Positions 9,928-19,186 of a DNA stretch of 36,208 nt are shown here, in pieces. A program made the translations under genes and the position numbers. Where the stretch lies: contig CALGEF010000291.1 of NCBI GenBank assembly GCA_937881755.1, positions 1-36,208 of the forward strand, in the 5' to 3' direction. The stretch comes from an uncultured Acidobacteriota bacterium. GTDB lineage: Bacteria; Pseudomonadota; Alphaproteobacteria; Caulobacterales; Hyphomonadaceae. The notes below the pieces were generated by a model. The model did no database searches. It had not been told where the DNA came from and saw only the letters and a program-made list of their open reading frames with translations. Within the stretch, counting starts at the first letter, position 1, and each line of letters starts with the position of its first letter.

Positions 9928-11316
9928 ATGACGGATGCAATGAACTTCCAGCTCGGCTGGGAAGAATGGCTGTCGCTCACAGATCTCGGCTTGCCGGCGA
10001 TCAAGGCGAAGGTCGATACCGGCGCCAAGACCTCTGCGCTGCATGCCAGCGTGATCGAGCCGTTCGGCCCGGCGAGTTCGCCGCAGGTCCGCTTCCTGAT
10101 CCAGCCGGACCCGAACGATCCTGGCCTCGAAGTCACGTGTTCTGCCCCGGTCGTGGACCGGCGCGAAGTGATCAGCTCCAACGGCGACCGGGAGCTGCGC
10201 TACGTGATCGAGACGCATGCCAGGATGGGCGCCCTGCGCTGGCCGATCCAGCTGACCCTGTCGAACCGCGAGACGATGACCTACCGGATGCTGCTCGGCC
10301 GCGCGGCGATCCAGCCGAACATGGTCATCGATCCCAACGCCTCCTTCCGCCAGCCCCAGCTCGGCTACGAGCTCTATAGCGGCCTGCCCAAGCGCCGGCC
10401 CGCGCGCCGTCCGCTGAGGATCGCGCTCCTGACCCGCGAGCCGCGCAACTATTCGTCGGTCCGCCTGATCGACGCCGCCGGGACGCGCGGCCATGTCATC
10501 GAGGTGATCGACACGGCCCGCTGCTACATGCGGATCGGCACGGTAGACGCCGAAGTCCACTATGACGGCAAGCCGCTGCCCCGCTATGACGCGGTCATCC
10601 CCAGGATCGGCTCCTCGATCACCGATTACGGCATGGCCGTGCTGCGCCAGTTCTCCAATACCGGCGCCTATTGCCTCAACGGTGCAGGCGCCATCGGGCG
10701 CAGCCGCGACAAGCTGCTGGCGCACCAGATGCTGGCGCGCGCCAAGATCGCGATGCCGGTCACCGCGTTCGCGCACAGCCCGAAGGATACCAAGGACCTG
10801 ATAGCGCTGGCGGGCGGCGCGCCGATCGTGCTGAAGCTGCTCTCGTCCACGCAAGGCAAGGGCGTCCTGCTCGCTGAAACGCGCAAGGCGGCCGAGCGGC
10901 TCGTCGATGCGTTCCGGGGCGTGGAGGCGAACTTTCTCGTCCAGGAATTCGTCGAGGAGGCCGGCGGCGCTGATATCCGCGTCTTCGTCATCGGCAACAA
11001 GATTGCGGGCGCGATGAAGCGTCAGGCGGCAAAGGGCGAGTTCCGGTCCAACCTGCACCGGGGCGGCACGGCGAGCCCGGCCAGGCTGTCGGCCGCCGAA
11101 CGCGACATCGCCAGGGAGGCCGCCAAGGTGCTGGGGCTGCAGGTGGCGGGGGTAGACCTGTTGCAGACGCAGGACGGCCCCAAGGTGCTCGAGGTCAATT
11201 CCTCGCCGGGCCTGAAAGGCATCGAAGCGGCGACCGGCAAGGACATTGCCGGTCTCGTCATCGAGCATCTCGAAACCGTCGTGCGCCCGCTCTCGAAGCA
11301 GCGCGAGCCGTTGTAA
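9928..11316 (+). CDS. fusion: N-terminal retropepsin-like/ATP-dependent zinc protease (RimB-like) domain plus C-terminal RimK-type ATP-grasp ligase
   Basis: N-terminus WEEWLSLTDLGLPAIKAKVDTGAKTSALHAS; C-terminus RIGSSITDYGMAVLRQFSNTGAYCLN...VLKLLSSTQGKGVLLAET...DIRVFVIGNKIAGAMKRQA...GVDLLQTQDGPKVLEVNSSPGLKGIE (RimK ATP-grasp). Confidence 0.88.
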   Translation: MTDAMNFQLGWEEWLSLTDLGLPAIKAKVDTGAKTSALHASVIEPFGPASSPQVRFLIQPDPNDPGLEVTCSAPVVDRREVISSNGDRELRYVIETHARMGALRWPIQLTLSNRETMTYRMLLGRAAIQPNMVIDPNASFRQPQLGYELYSGLPKRRPARRPLRIALLTREPRNYSSVRLIDAAGTRGHVIEVIDTARCYMRIGTVDAEVHYDGKPLPRYDAVIPRIGSSITDYGMAVLRQFSNTGAYCLNGAGAIGRSRDKLLAHQMLARAKIAMPVTAFAHSPKDTKDLIALAGGAPIVLKLLSSTQGKGVLLAETRKAAERLVDAFRGVEANFLVQEFVEEAGGADIRVFVIGNKIAGAMKRQAAKGEFRSNLHRGGTASPARLSAAERDIAREAAKVLGLQVAGVDLLQTQDGPKVLEVNSSPGLKGIEAATGKDIAGLVIEHLETVVRPLSKQREPL

Positions 11317-11322
11317 GCTGGC

Positions 11323-12591
11323 TCAGCGCGCGCTGAACAGCCGGCCCTTTTCGGTGATCAGCACAATGATCAATGACACGGTACCCAGCACCGCAAAGCC
11401 CAGCATCAGCGGCACGGTCGAGCCATTGAACTGCGAGCCGATGAAGGCGCCAACGAACGCCGAGGCCAGCGTGGTGGCAAAGCCGTAGGCGGCTGAAGCG
11501 GTGCCCGCGATCGTGCCGAGCGGCTCCATGGCGAGCGCCGAGAAGTTCGAGCCTATCAGCCCGAAACAGCCGAAAGCGATGGCAAACAACGGGAAGAAGA
11601 TCACGAAATTCTCGCCGAACATTATGGTTGAGATCGCGAGCCCCGCCGAGATCGTGGTGAATACGATCAGCGCCGTATGGCTGATGCGCCGCATGCCGAC
11701 CTTTTCCACGAGGCGCGAATTGGTGAAGTTGCCGAGCGCCATCACGCCCGCGACCCCTGCGAACCAGTAGGCAAACGTATCACCCTTGTCGAACACCTGC
11801 CGGAACACCTGCTCGGACGAGGCAATGAAGGCGAACAGCGCCCCGAAAACGATGCCGGAGGCGCACATGTACCCGAAGCTCACCTTCGAACGCAGCACGC
11901 TCATATAGGCGCCGAATGCGCTCGCCATGTTCAGCGGCCTGCGGGCGGGGACGGGCAGGGTCTCCGGCAGGCGCAACCAGGTCCAGGCCAGCATCACCGC
12001 GCCCCAGATCCCGAGCCAGATGAAGATCGCCTCCCAGGGCGCAAACATCAGGATCAGCTGGCCGAGGCTCGGCGCGACGATCGGCACGATCATGAAGATC
12101 GTCATCACCAGCGACATGAAGCTCGCCATCGCGCGGCCGGAGAAGAGGTCCCGCACCACCGCCGAGGCGACGATCCGGGCGCCGGACGAGAACACGCCCT
12201 GCAGGAAGCGCGCGCCGAGCAGCACCCAGAAATCCTGGATCAGCGCGCAGGCAAGCGAGACCGCGATGTATCCGATAAGGCCGATGAACAGCGGCGCCCG
12301 GCGTCCGAACCGGTCCGTCACCGGGCCCCAGACGAGCTGCGGCGCACCGAAGCCCAGCACATAGGCGAAGATGATCAGCTGCTGGCGGTTGTCCACCGCG
12401 CCGCCTTCCGCCGTCAGCCCGGTCGCTGCCGCGATCTGCGACAGTGCCGGCAGCATGATGTCGATGGCCATGGCGTTGAGTGTCATCAGCCCGGCGACGA
12501 TGGCGACAAGCTCCGCCTTGCGCAGGCCTTTCGGCGCTGCGGTCAGCTGTGTCGGCGCATTGTTGCTGTCGGCCATGACGGGAGGTGCCAT
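11323..12591 (-). CDS. MFS transporter, Bcr/CflA drug-resistance-like subfamily
   Basis: 422 aa; DIMLPALSQIA...GAPQLVWGPVTDRFGRRAPLFIGLIGY, about 12 TM segments. Confidence 0.85.
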   Translation of the reverse strand: MAPPVMADSNNAPTQLTAAPKGLRKAELVAIVAGLMTLNAMAIDIMLPALSQIAAATGLTAEGGAVDNRQQLIIFAYVLGFGAPQLVWGPVTDRFGRRAPLFIGLIGYIAVSLACALIQDFWVLLGARFLQGVFSSGARIVASAVVRDLFSGRAMASFMSLVMTIFMIVPIVAPSLGQLILMFAPWEAIFIWLGIWGAVMLAWTWLRLPETLPVPARRPLNMASAFGAYMSVLRSKVSFGYMCASGIVFGALFAFIASSEQVFRQVFDKGDTFAYWFAGVAGVMALGNFTNSRLVEKVGMRRISHTALIVFTTISAGLAISTIMFGENFVIFFPLFAIAFGCFGLIGSNFSALAMEPLGTIAGTASAAYGFATTLASAFVGAFIGSQFNGSTVPLMLGFAVLGTVSLIIVLITEKGRLFSAR

Positions 12592-12667
12592 CCGGGAGGA
12601 AAAGGAACGAGGCGTTCTGGACCCGTACGACCAGCTTGCCTAGTGCCGAATGGACATAGCCAGCATC

Positions 12668-12698
12668 AGAAAGCCCCGCGGGTTGCGCGGGGCTTTCT
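12668..12698 (-). terminator. Rho-independent terminator-like hairpin downstream of lipoprotein gene
   Basis: GAAAGCCCCGCG...CGCGGGGCTTTC, 12-bp perfect stem between two minus-strand genes. Confidence 0.65.
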
Positions 12699-12722
12699 CA
12701 AAGATCCGGACCGTCGGGCCGC

Positions 12723-13310
12723 TCAGGCCTCGGGCAACTTGATCGAGCCGGTGAGATTTAAGATTACCTGGCCGGCATCAAAATAGGCGACATCGTCCGG
12801 TTTCGGACCTTTGCCCATCACGATCTCTGCCGAGGCGATATAGCGCGTCGACTCGCGGAAATCCGCCGGGCCGCCCCAGAAGCGGTCATGATATCCGAAG
12901 CGCGATGCGTAATGCGGCCCGGGATAGAAGCGGCGGTAGGGATCGCGGAAATAGGCCGCACGCGGGCCGAAATAACGGTAGCTCAGAAAAAAGTGGTCGT
13001 AGAACGGGTCGTACGCGGAGGGAGAGCTGACCAGCTTCGTTCTGGCATCTGTGTCCCGGCGAACCACCCGGAAATGGTCGAAGCCGTTCTGCCTGGTCAG
13101 TTCGGCTGCGCGGTAGAGCAGATAGGTCTCGACCGTCTTGCGGTCGGTAAGCGAGTTGCCCGCGAACTGGACCTGGAAGCGGTTGTCCTCGATCTTCTGT
13201 TCGGAAAAGCCGCGATCCGAAGTGGACGCCGCCTGATAAGGCGTTGCCGTGGCGCAGGCGCCGAGCAGCACGAGGCCCGCAAGGGCAGCAGCGAATGTCA
13301 GCCGTTTCAT
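12723..13310 (-). CDS. CC0125/CC1285 family lipoprotein
   Basis: MKRLTFAAALAGLVLLGACATATPYQAASTSDRGFSEQKIEDNRFQVQFAGNSLTDRKTVETYLLYRAAELT; lipobox LGAC; start trimmed to ATG 13310. Confidence 0.8.
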   Translation of the reverse strand: MKRLTFAAALAGLVLLGACATATPYQAASTSDRGFSEQKIEDNRFQVQFAGNSLTDRKTVETYLLYRAAELTRQNGFDHFRVVRRDTDARTKLVSSPSAYDPFYDHFFLSYRYFGPRAAYFRDPYRRFYPGPHYASRFGYHDRFWGGPADFRESTRYIASAEIVMGKGPKPDDVAYFDAGQVILNLTGSIKLPEA

Positions 13311-13590
13311 CAGAGCAGCCTCCTGAATATCCGTTACCCTATCATGTGCCTGCTGCAAGCTGAATGCCAACCAGCAGACGGGATCACTTTTGTGTGAGGC
13401 GCCGGGCGACGGCCCCCCTCTCCATCACCTGCAACGCGGCGCTCTCGAAATCGACCCCGGCCATAGCTCCCGCCAAAAGCAGGCCAGAACAGCCCCGTCG
13501 CCTCCGCCGTCATCAGGACGATGCCCTGATCCGGGGTGTTTGCCTTGATGGACGGCTTGCGGAAGATCGCCGCCGCCCGTCGGGCGCGGA

Positions 13591-14205
13591 TCAGACGCCC
13601 ACCGCGAGCATCGCCTTGTAGGCGGGCCGTGCGGTTACCTTGTCCAGCCAGGCCTTGGTCGCCGGACGTCTCGCGAGCCCGCCTTGCGCATCGGTCATCA
13701 CGATCTGGAAGCCCATCAGGCAGTCGGCGGCCGAGAAATTCTCCCCAGCGAAATAGGCATGCTTCGACAGGTGTGCCTCAATGTATCCGGCCACCTTGTC
13801 GCGCTCGTTGGAGATCATCTGCGCGACCGGGCCTTCGGTGATCCCCGCCATGCCGGTGTAGAGCGCCAGCAGCCCCGGCAGGAACACCGCGCCCTCGGCG
13901 GAGTGGACCCATTCGAGATAGCGCGGGAAATCCGCCGAGTCTGCCGCCGGGTGAAACCTGTTTGCGGTGTCATGTTTCGCCAGCAGGTATTGCGCAATCG
14001 CGCCGGTCTCGGCGATGACGATGTTGCCATCCTCCAGCAGCGGCGACTTGCCGAGCGGGTGGATGTTCTTCAGGTCCGCCGGCGCGAGGCGTGTTGTCTC
14101 GTTGCGCTTGTGGTGGACGATCTCGTGCGGCACGCCGAGTTCGAGCAGCAGCCAGACGATGCGCTGCGAGCGCGACGCGTTAAGGTGGTGAAGCTTCAGG
14201 GCCAT
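13591..14205 (-). CDS. glutathione S-transferase family protein
   Basis: MALKLHHLNASRSQRIVWLLLELGVPHEIVHHKRNETTRLAPADLKNIHPLGKSPLLEDGNIVIAETGAIAQYL, 204 aa. Confidence 0.9.
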   Translation of the reverse strand: MALKLHHLNASRSQRIVWLLLELGVPHEIVHHKRNETTRLAPADLKNIHPLGKSPLLEDGNIVIAETGAIAQYLLAKHDTANRFHPAADSADFPRYLEWVHSAEGAVFLPGLLALYTGMAGITEGPVAQMISNERDKVAGYIEAHLSKHAYFAGENFSAADCLMGFQIVMTDAQGGLARRPATKAWLDKVTARPAYKAMLAVGV

Positions 14206-14235
14206 GGGGTATTTCCTCTGTGGACGAATAAGAAA

Positions 14236-14264
14236 GAAGCGGCAGCTTTGGGGGCTGCCGCTTC
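14236..14264 (-). terminator. Rho-independent terminator downstream of aldehyde dehydrogenase
   Basis: GAAGCGGCAGC/GCTGCCGCTTC 11-bp perfect stem; on the minus strand followed by TTTCTTATT. Confidence 0.7.
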
Positions 14265-14289
14265 GGATGTCTTGGCTGGCACGCCCGCC

Positions 14290-15720
14290 TCAGGCGGCGG
14301 CGTAGCCAATCACGGCTTTCACTTCGAGGAATTCCTCGAAGCCGTGCTCGCCCCACTCACGGCCATTGCCCGACTGGCCGTAGCCACCAAACGGCGCGGA
14401 GAAGTCAGGGCGTGCGCCGTTGACCTGGATCTGGCCGGCGCGAATGCGATTGGCGACGGCGTTCGCCTCTTTCTCCGGACCCTGAACATAGCCGGCAAGG
14501 CCGTAAACGGTGTCGTTGGCCATTTCCACGGCTTCGTCCACCGTGCCATACGGCAGGATGCACAGCACTGGCCCGAAGATTTCCTCGCGGGCGATGGTCA
14601 TGTCGTTGGTGACGTTGCCGAACACGGTCGGGCGGGCGAAGTAGCCCTTGTTGAAGCCCTCAGGGCGACCCGGGCCACCGGCGACGAGGGTTGCGCCCTC
14701 TTCGATGCCCTTCTGGATAAGGTCCTGGACCTTCTGGTACTGGTTGCCGTTGGAGATCGGGCCGATGGCGCCCGGCGCAGCTTCCGCCGGCATCATTACC
14801 TTCACGGACTCGGCGGTCGCCTTGGCGATCGCGAGCGCCGCATCGTGCTGGTCTTTCTGCACGAACATGCGGCTCGGCGCGTTGCAGCTCTGGCCGGTGT
14901 TGGTCATCATCGCCATCACGCCGCTCGAGACGGCTTTTGTCAGGTCGGCCGTAGGCAGAACAATGTTCGGGCTCTTGCCGCCGAGTTCCTGCGCGACGCG
15001 CTTGACAGTCGGGGCCGCAGCCTGCGCGACGAGCACACCGGCGCGGGTCGAACCGGTGAAGCTCACCATGTCGACATCCGGGTGCGAGGAGAGCACCGAG
15101 CCGACGCCCGGGCCGTCGCCGTTGACGAGGTTGAACACGCCTTTCGGCACGCCGGCCTCATGCAGGATTTCGGCGAAGATCATCGCGTCGAGCGGGGCGA
15201 TCTCGGACGGCTTCAGCACCATGGTGCAACCGGCAGCAATCGCCGGAGCGACCTTGCAGGCGATCTGGTTCAGCGGCCAGTTCCAGGGCGTGATGAACGC
15301 GCAGACGCCGATCGGCTCCTTGCGCAGCATCGTCGTGCCTTTAAGCTCTTCCCACTTGTACGAGCGCAGGATCGCTGCGGTCGTCGCGAAGTGGCCCATG
15401 CCGGCCGGCACCTGGGCGGCGTTGGCCAGCCACATCGGCGCGCCCATCTCCTCGGAAATGGCGACAGCGAGTTCCGGCATCCGCTTCTGGATACCGGCAG
15501 TGATCTTGTCGAGCAGATCGGCGCGGTATTCGACCGAGGTCTGCGAGAAGCTGGCAAAGGCGCGCTTGGCTGCGGCAACCGCCTTGTCGGCATCGGCTTT
15601 CGAGCCGAGCGAGATTACGGCGAAGTTTTCCTCGGTCGCCGGGTTCTCGACTTCCAGGCGGCGCGGCACCACCGGGTCAACCCAGGCGCCGTCGATGTAG
15701 AACTTGAGATACTCTTTCAT
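14290..15720 (-). CDS. aldehyde dehydrogenase family protein
   Basis: 476 aa; FITPWNWPLNQIACKVAPAIAAGCTMVLKPSE, VAQELGGKSPNIVL, NTGQSCNAPSRMFV. Confidence 0.95.
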   Translation of the reverse strand: MKEYLKFYIDGAWVDPVVPRRLEVENPATEENFAVISLGSKADADKAVAAAKRAFASFSQTSVEYRADLLDKITAGIQKRMPELAVAISEEMGAPMWLANAAQVPAGMGHFATTAAILRSYKWEELKGTTMLRKEPIGVCAFITPWNWPLNQIACKVAPAIAAGCTMVLKPSEIAPLDAMIFAEILHEAGVPKGVFNLVNGDGPGVGSVLSSHPDVDMVSFTGSTRAGVLVAQAAAPTVKRVAQELGGKSPNIVLPTADLTKAVSSGVMAMMTNTGQSCNAPSRMFVQKDQHDAALAIAKATAESVKVMMPAEAAPGAIGPISNGNQYQKVQDLIQKGIEEGATLVAGGPGRPEGFNKGYFARPTVFGNVTNDMTIAREEIFGPVLCILPYGTVDEAVEMANDTVYGLAGYVQGPEKEANAVANRIRAGQIQVNGARPDFSAPFGGYGQSGNGREWGEHGFEEFLEVKAVIGYAAA

Positions 15721-15766
15721 GGGCCGTGGCCTCCCTTTGGCTCGTCTGATTAGGGCTCAGACAGGA

Positions 15767-16012
15767 CTATAAGAGGCGCGCGCCGTTTTCGCCACTCCTT
15801 ACGCGGGGGGAGGGCTGGTCCTTCGTCTTTACCCAGCCGCGCCCGGCCATGCAGACCGTGAAGTTCGCCTCGATATTGTAGCTGATCTGGCTGCAGGCGG
15901 AGGCGGCCGTAGCGAAGGACTGGGCGCCGGGGTTGCTGGTCCAGTCCTTCTCGGACGGGCCGGTGGCACAGCCCGCAAGGCCGAGGGCGGCGATCAGGAG
16001 GAGCGTGCGCAT
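15767..16012 (-). CDS. small hypothetical lipoprotein
   Basis: MRTLLLIAALGLAGCATGPSEKDWTSNPGAQSFATAASACSQISYNIEANFTVCMAGRGW; lipobox LAGC; an alternative GTG start at 16021 overlaps the upstream stop codon. Confidence 0.65.
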   Translation of the reverse strand: MRTLLLIAALGLAGCATGPSEKDWTSNPGAQSFATAASACSQISYNIEANFTVCMAGRGWVKTKDQPSPRVRSGENGARLL

Positions 16013-16017
16013 GGGCT

Positions 16018-17544
16018 TCACCGTTTCCGCGTCCCGAAGATGCCGCGCAGGATGTAGCGCGTGATCTCGCGGCTGGCCGTGCTGGCGGCGTTGCTGGCGG
16101 CGCGTTCGGTGGTGGTCATGCGGCGCGAGCGGGTGGTGGTCGTCTTGCCCTTGGCTTTCGCCTTGGCCGCCGCCTCTTTCTCCCTGGCCTCGAGCTTGGC
16201 CAGCTTCTCGGCCTCCTTGGCCGCGATCTCCTCGCGCTTAGACAGTATCTCGTAAGCCGACTCCCGGTCGATGGTCTTGTCGTACTTGCCTGACACCGGG
16301 CTCACCTTCTGCACTTCGGCGCGCTCCGGTTCCGTCGCCGGGCCCAGCCGCGACGAAGGCGGGCGGATCAGCGTCTTCTGCACCATGGTCGGCGCGCCCC
16401 TGGCTTCCAGCGTCGAGACCAGCGCCTCGCCGACGCCCATTTCGGTGATCGCCGCCTCGGTCTTGAAGGCCGGGTTCGGACGGAAGGATGAGGCCGCCGA
16501 CTTCACCGCCTTCTGCTCGGTAGGCGTATAGGCCCGCAGCGCATGCTGCAGCCGGTTGCCAAGCTGGGCGATCACCGATTCCGGCAAGTCGCGCGGGTTC
16601 TGCGTGACGAAATAGATGCCCACCCCCTTCGAGCGGATCAGGCGCACCACCTGCTCGATCTTCTGCAGCAGCGCCGGTGGCGCATCGGCAAACAGCAGGT
16701 GCGCCTCGTCGAAGAAGAACACGAGCCGCGGTTTGTCCGGGTCGCCGATCTCGGGGAGTTCCTCGAACAGTTCCGACAGCAGCCAGAGCAGGAAGGTCGA
16801 GTAGAGCTTCGGCGAGTTGATCAGCTTGCGAGCGTCGAGAATGTTCACATATCCGCGCCCGTCGCTTGTCGTGCGCATCAGGTCGGCCAGCTCCAGCGCC
16901 GGCTCGCCGAAGAAGCGCTCTGCTCCGCCGCGCTCCAGCACCAGCAACTCGCGCTGCACCGCCGAGAGGGAGGCCTGCGCCACGTTGCCATACTTGCGGC
17001 TGATCTCGGCGCGCAGCGTATCGTCGCCCAGGCTCAGCAGCAGCTTGCGCAGGTCCTTCAGGTCGAGCAGCAGGAGGCCGTTATCGTCGGCATACTGGAA
17101 CGCGATGTTAAGAACGCCTTCCTGCACATCCGTCAGCCCCATCAGGCGCGACAGGAGCAGGGGCCCCATCTCGGAAATCGTCGCGCGGATCGGATGGCCG
17201 GTCTCGCCGAACACGTCCCAGAACACCGTCGGCGCGCCCTTGTAGGTCAGCTCGCCCATGCCGATCTGCTTCGCGCGCGCCGTCAGGTTCGCATGCGCCT
17301 TGTGCGTCTCGCTGCCCGGCATGCAGATGCCCGAGAGGTCGCCTTTCACATCGGCGGCGAACACCGCCACGCCGGCGTCGGAAAAGGCCTGCGCCATGAT
17401 CTGCAGCGTCACCGTCTTGCCGGTGCCGGTCGCTCCCGCCACGATCCCGTGCCGGTTGGCTACTTTCAGGATCAGCGACTGGGCCGCATCGGGATGGCCG
17501 GTGGCGTTGGCATCCGCGCCGCCCAGGAAAATCGTGTCACTCAT
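16018..17544 (-). CDS. HerA-like/DUF853 (YjgR-type) ATPase
   Basis: MSDTIFLGGADANATGHPDAAQSLILKVANRHGIVAGATGTGKTVTLQIMAQAF (Walker A), LVFFFDEAHLLF (Walker B); start trimmed to ATG 17544. Confidence 0.92.
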   Translation of the reverse strand: MSDTIFLGGADANATGHPDAAQSLILKVANRHGIVAGATGTGKTVTLQIMAQAFSDAGVAVFAADVKGDLSGICMPGSETHKAHANLTARAKQIGMGELTYKGAPTVFWDVFGETGHPIRATISEMGPLLLSRLMGLTDVQEGVLNIAFQYADDNGLLLLDLKDLRKLLLSLGDDTLRAEISRKYGNVAQASLSAVQRELLVLERGGAERFFGEPALELADLMRTTSDGRGYVNILDARKLINSPKLYSTFLLWLLSELFEELPEIGDPDKPRLVFFFDEAHLLFADAPPALLQKIEQVVRLIRSKGVGIYFVTQNPRDLPESVIAQLGNRLQHALRAYTPTEQKAVKSAASSFRPNPAFKTEAAITEMGVGEALVSTLEARGAPTMVQKTLIRPPSSRLGPATEPERAEVQKVSPVSGKYDKTIDRESAYEILSKREEIAAKEAEKLAKLEAREKEAAAKAKAKGKTTTTRSRRMTTTERAASNAASTASREITRYILRGIFGTRKR

Positions 17545-17686
17545 CCGGCGTCCTTCATTCTGAAACCCTGACCCACAGGCTAGCCATCTGGCCGGATTCG
17601 GCAAGCTGCATCACCCGCGCCGTCCGGCTTGACCCGGCGCGCGGGCGCCCCCACCCTGCGCCGCTCGCTCCCGGAGATACAACCAC

Positions 17687-18781
17687 ATGGACCGCTCAGC
17701 CAAGGTCGGCACCTGGATCATCGCGACAGGCGTCATCCTCGCCGTCCTCTATCTCGGCCGCGACATTCTGGCGACCTTCGCGATGGCCGTCTTCCTGTTC
17801 CTCATCATCGAAGGCTTTGCCACCGCCATCGAGAGTGCCACCAAGACGATCAACCTGCGGATCGCCCGCCTGATCGCGGTCCTGCTGGTGACGGGCGGCT
17901 TTGTCGGCTTCATTGCGCTGATGGCCAACGGCGTCGGCGAGTTCGGGCGTCATGCCGAGGACTATGAGACCAAGATCAACCAGCTGATCTCCGACGCCTA
18001 TGGCGTGTTCGGCGTGTCCGATTCGCCGACCCTTACACAGCTCCTGTTCAACGAGCGCGGCGAGCAACTCTTCGCCACCATCGCCAATTCGGTCAGCGGC
18101 CTGTCGGGCGACCTGATGCTGATCCTGATCTACGTCGCCTTCCTGTTCTCCGCCCAGGCGGGCTGGGCCCGCAAGCTCGATAACATTTTCCCGGTGCCCG
18201 AACGCCGCGAACAGGTCCGCGCCATCGGCAACGACGCGCGCATTGGCATCGAGCGCTATCTTTGGGTCCAGACTTTGATCTCAGCTCTGATCACGCTGCT
18301 CAGCTATGCCTCGCTGCTGGCCCTCGGAGTGCAGAACGCGCTCTTCCTGTCGGCCCTGATCTTCGTGCTCAACTATATTCCGACCGTCGGCTCGATTGCC
18401 GCAGCACTGGTGCCTCCGTTGTTCGCGCTGGTGCAGCCCGATGTTCCCGGCTGGGTGCCCGGCGCCGCGCCGCATGATTCCTACCTGTATTCGGCAATCG
18501 TCTTTGGCATCGTCAGTTTCTGGCAGTTTTCGATTGGCAACTTCATCCAGCCCCGGATGATGGGCGACTCGCTGAACCTGTCCGCCCTGGTTGTCCTCCT
18601 CGCCCTCGCCATCTGGGGTGTTCTCTGGGGAATCCCGGGCATGTTCCTCTCAGCGCCCCTGACGGTGCTGATGATGATCCTGTTCGCGCAATCAGACGCT
18701 ACAAGGTGGATCGCGGTCCTCCTGTCGTCAGACGGCAGTCCGAAGGGGAAGGCTGCGCAGCCCGTTGGGGGCGCGACTTAA
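17687..18781 (+). CDS. AI-2E family transporter (PerM/TqsA-like)
   Basis: 364 aa; LSALIFVLNYIPTVGSIAAALVPPLFAL... and NFIQPRMMGDSLNLSALVVLLALAIWGVLWGIPGMFLSAPLTVLMMI motifs. Confidence 0.92.
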   Translation: MDRSAKVGTWIIATGVILAVLYLGRDILATFAMAVFLFLIIEGFATAIESATKTINLRIARLIAVLLVTGGFVGFIALMANGVGEFGRHAEDYETKINQLISDAYGVFGVSDSPTLTQLLFNERGEQLFATIANSVSGLSGDLMLILIYVAFLFSAQAGWARKLDNIFPVPERREQVRAIGNDARIGIERYLWVQTLISALITLLSYASLLALGVQNALFLSALIFVLNYIPTVGSIAAALVPPLFALVQPDVPGWVPGAAPHDSYLYSAIVFGIVSFWQFSIGNFIQPRMMGDSLNLSALVVLLALAIWGVLWGIPGMFLSAPLTVLMMILFAQSDATRWIAVLLSSDGSPKGKAAQPVGGAT

Positions 18782-18917
18782 GAAAACACGGATTGAATCT
18801 TCCGGTTTCGTATAGGGGCAGCGCCCGGGAGTTGCGCGGTTCGGGCCACCATTATGTTGACAGTTGTTAACTTTTTTACAGGACTTCGGTGTTGACATCC
18901 GCGGCCAACGACTGAGT

Positions 18918-19016
18918 TGATAGAATTCAGGCTTCCGCGTGCGTCCCCCCACCCAGCCTGCGGAAGATTCTGAAGGGCCCGCCGGACATGTCCCCGTTCG
19001 GCGGGCCCGCTTATTT
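18918..19016 (+). ncRNA. putative small RNA or structured leader upstream of NAD-glutamate dehydrogenase
   Basis: In a 405-bp gap: stem TTCAG-g-CTTCCGC...GCGGAAG-att-CTGAA with C-rich loop (GTCCCCCCACCC), then a terminator-like GGGCCCGCCG...CGGCGGGCCC hairpin followed by GCTTATTT; TTGACA boxes upstream. Confidence 0.35.
18975..19016 (+). terminator. terminator-like hairpin
   Basis: 10-bp perfect stem GGGCCCGCCG/CGGCGGGCCC followed by GCTTATTT. Confidence 0.5.
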
Positions 19017-19186
19017 CCGGCCCCGGCAATCCCCCTGCAAGCCTCCGCGTTGCGTTGACGCGGGCGCCAGGCAGTGTTTCCCGCGGCTGCCCTATTCTTC
19101 ATTACCCGTCCGACCAGAATTCTTGAAGCGCTAACGCGGCGGGGTTAGACCCGGTGGAACACATTTCCCTAAGGTGAGTCGCTTCC

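Noticed and set aside
9781-11268. 495-aa minus-strand ORF antisense to the RimB-like/RimK fusion
   Set aside because: Shadow ORF; the sense strand has clear catalytic motifs.
13684-15753. 689-aa + strand ORF spanning GST and aldehyde dehydrogenase genes
   Set aside because: Antisense to two clearly identified genes and across their intergenic terminator; low-complexity HR/GD-rich composition typical of shadow ORFs.
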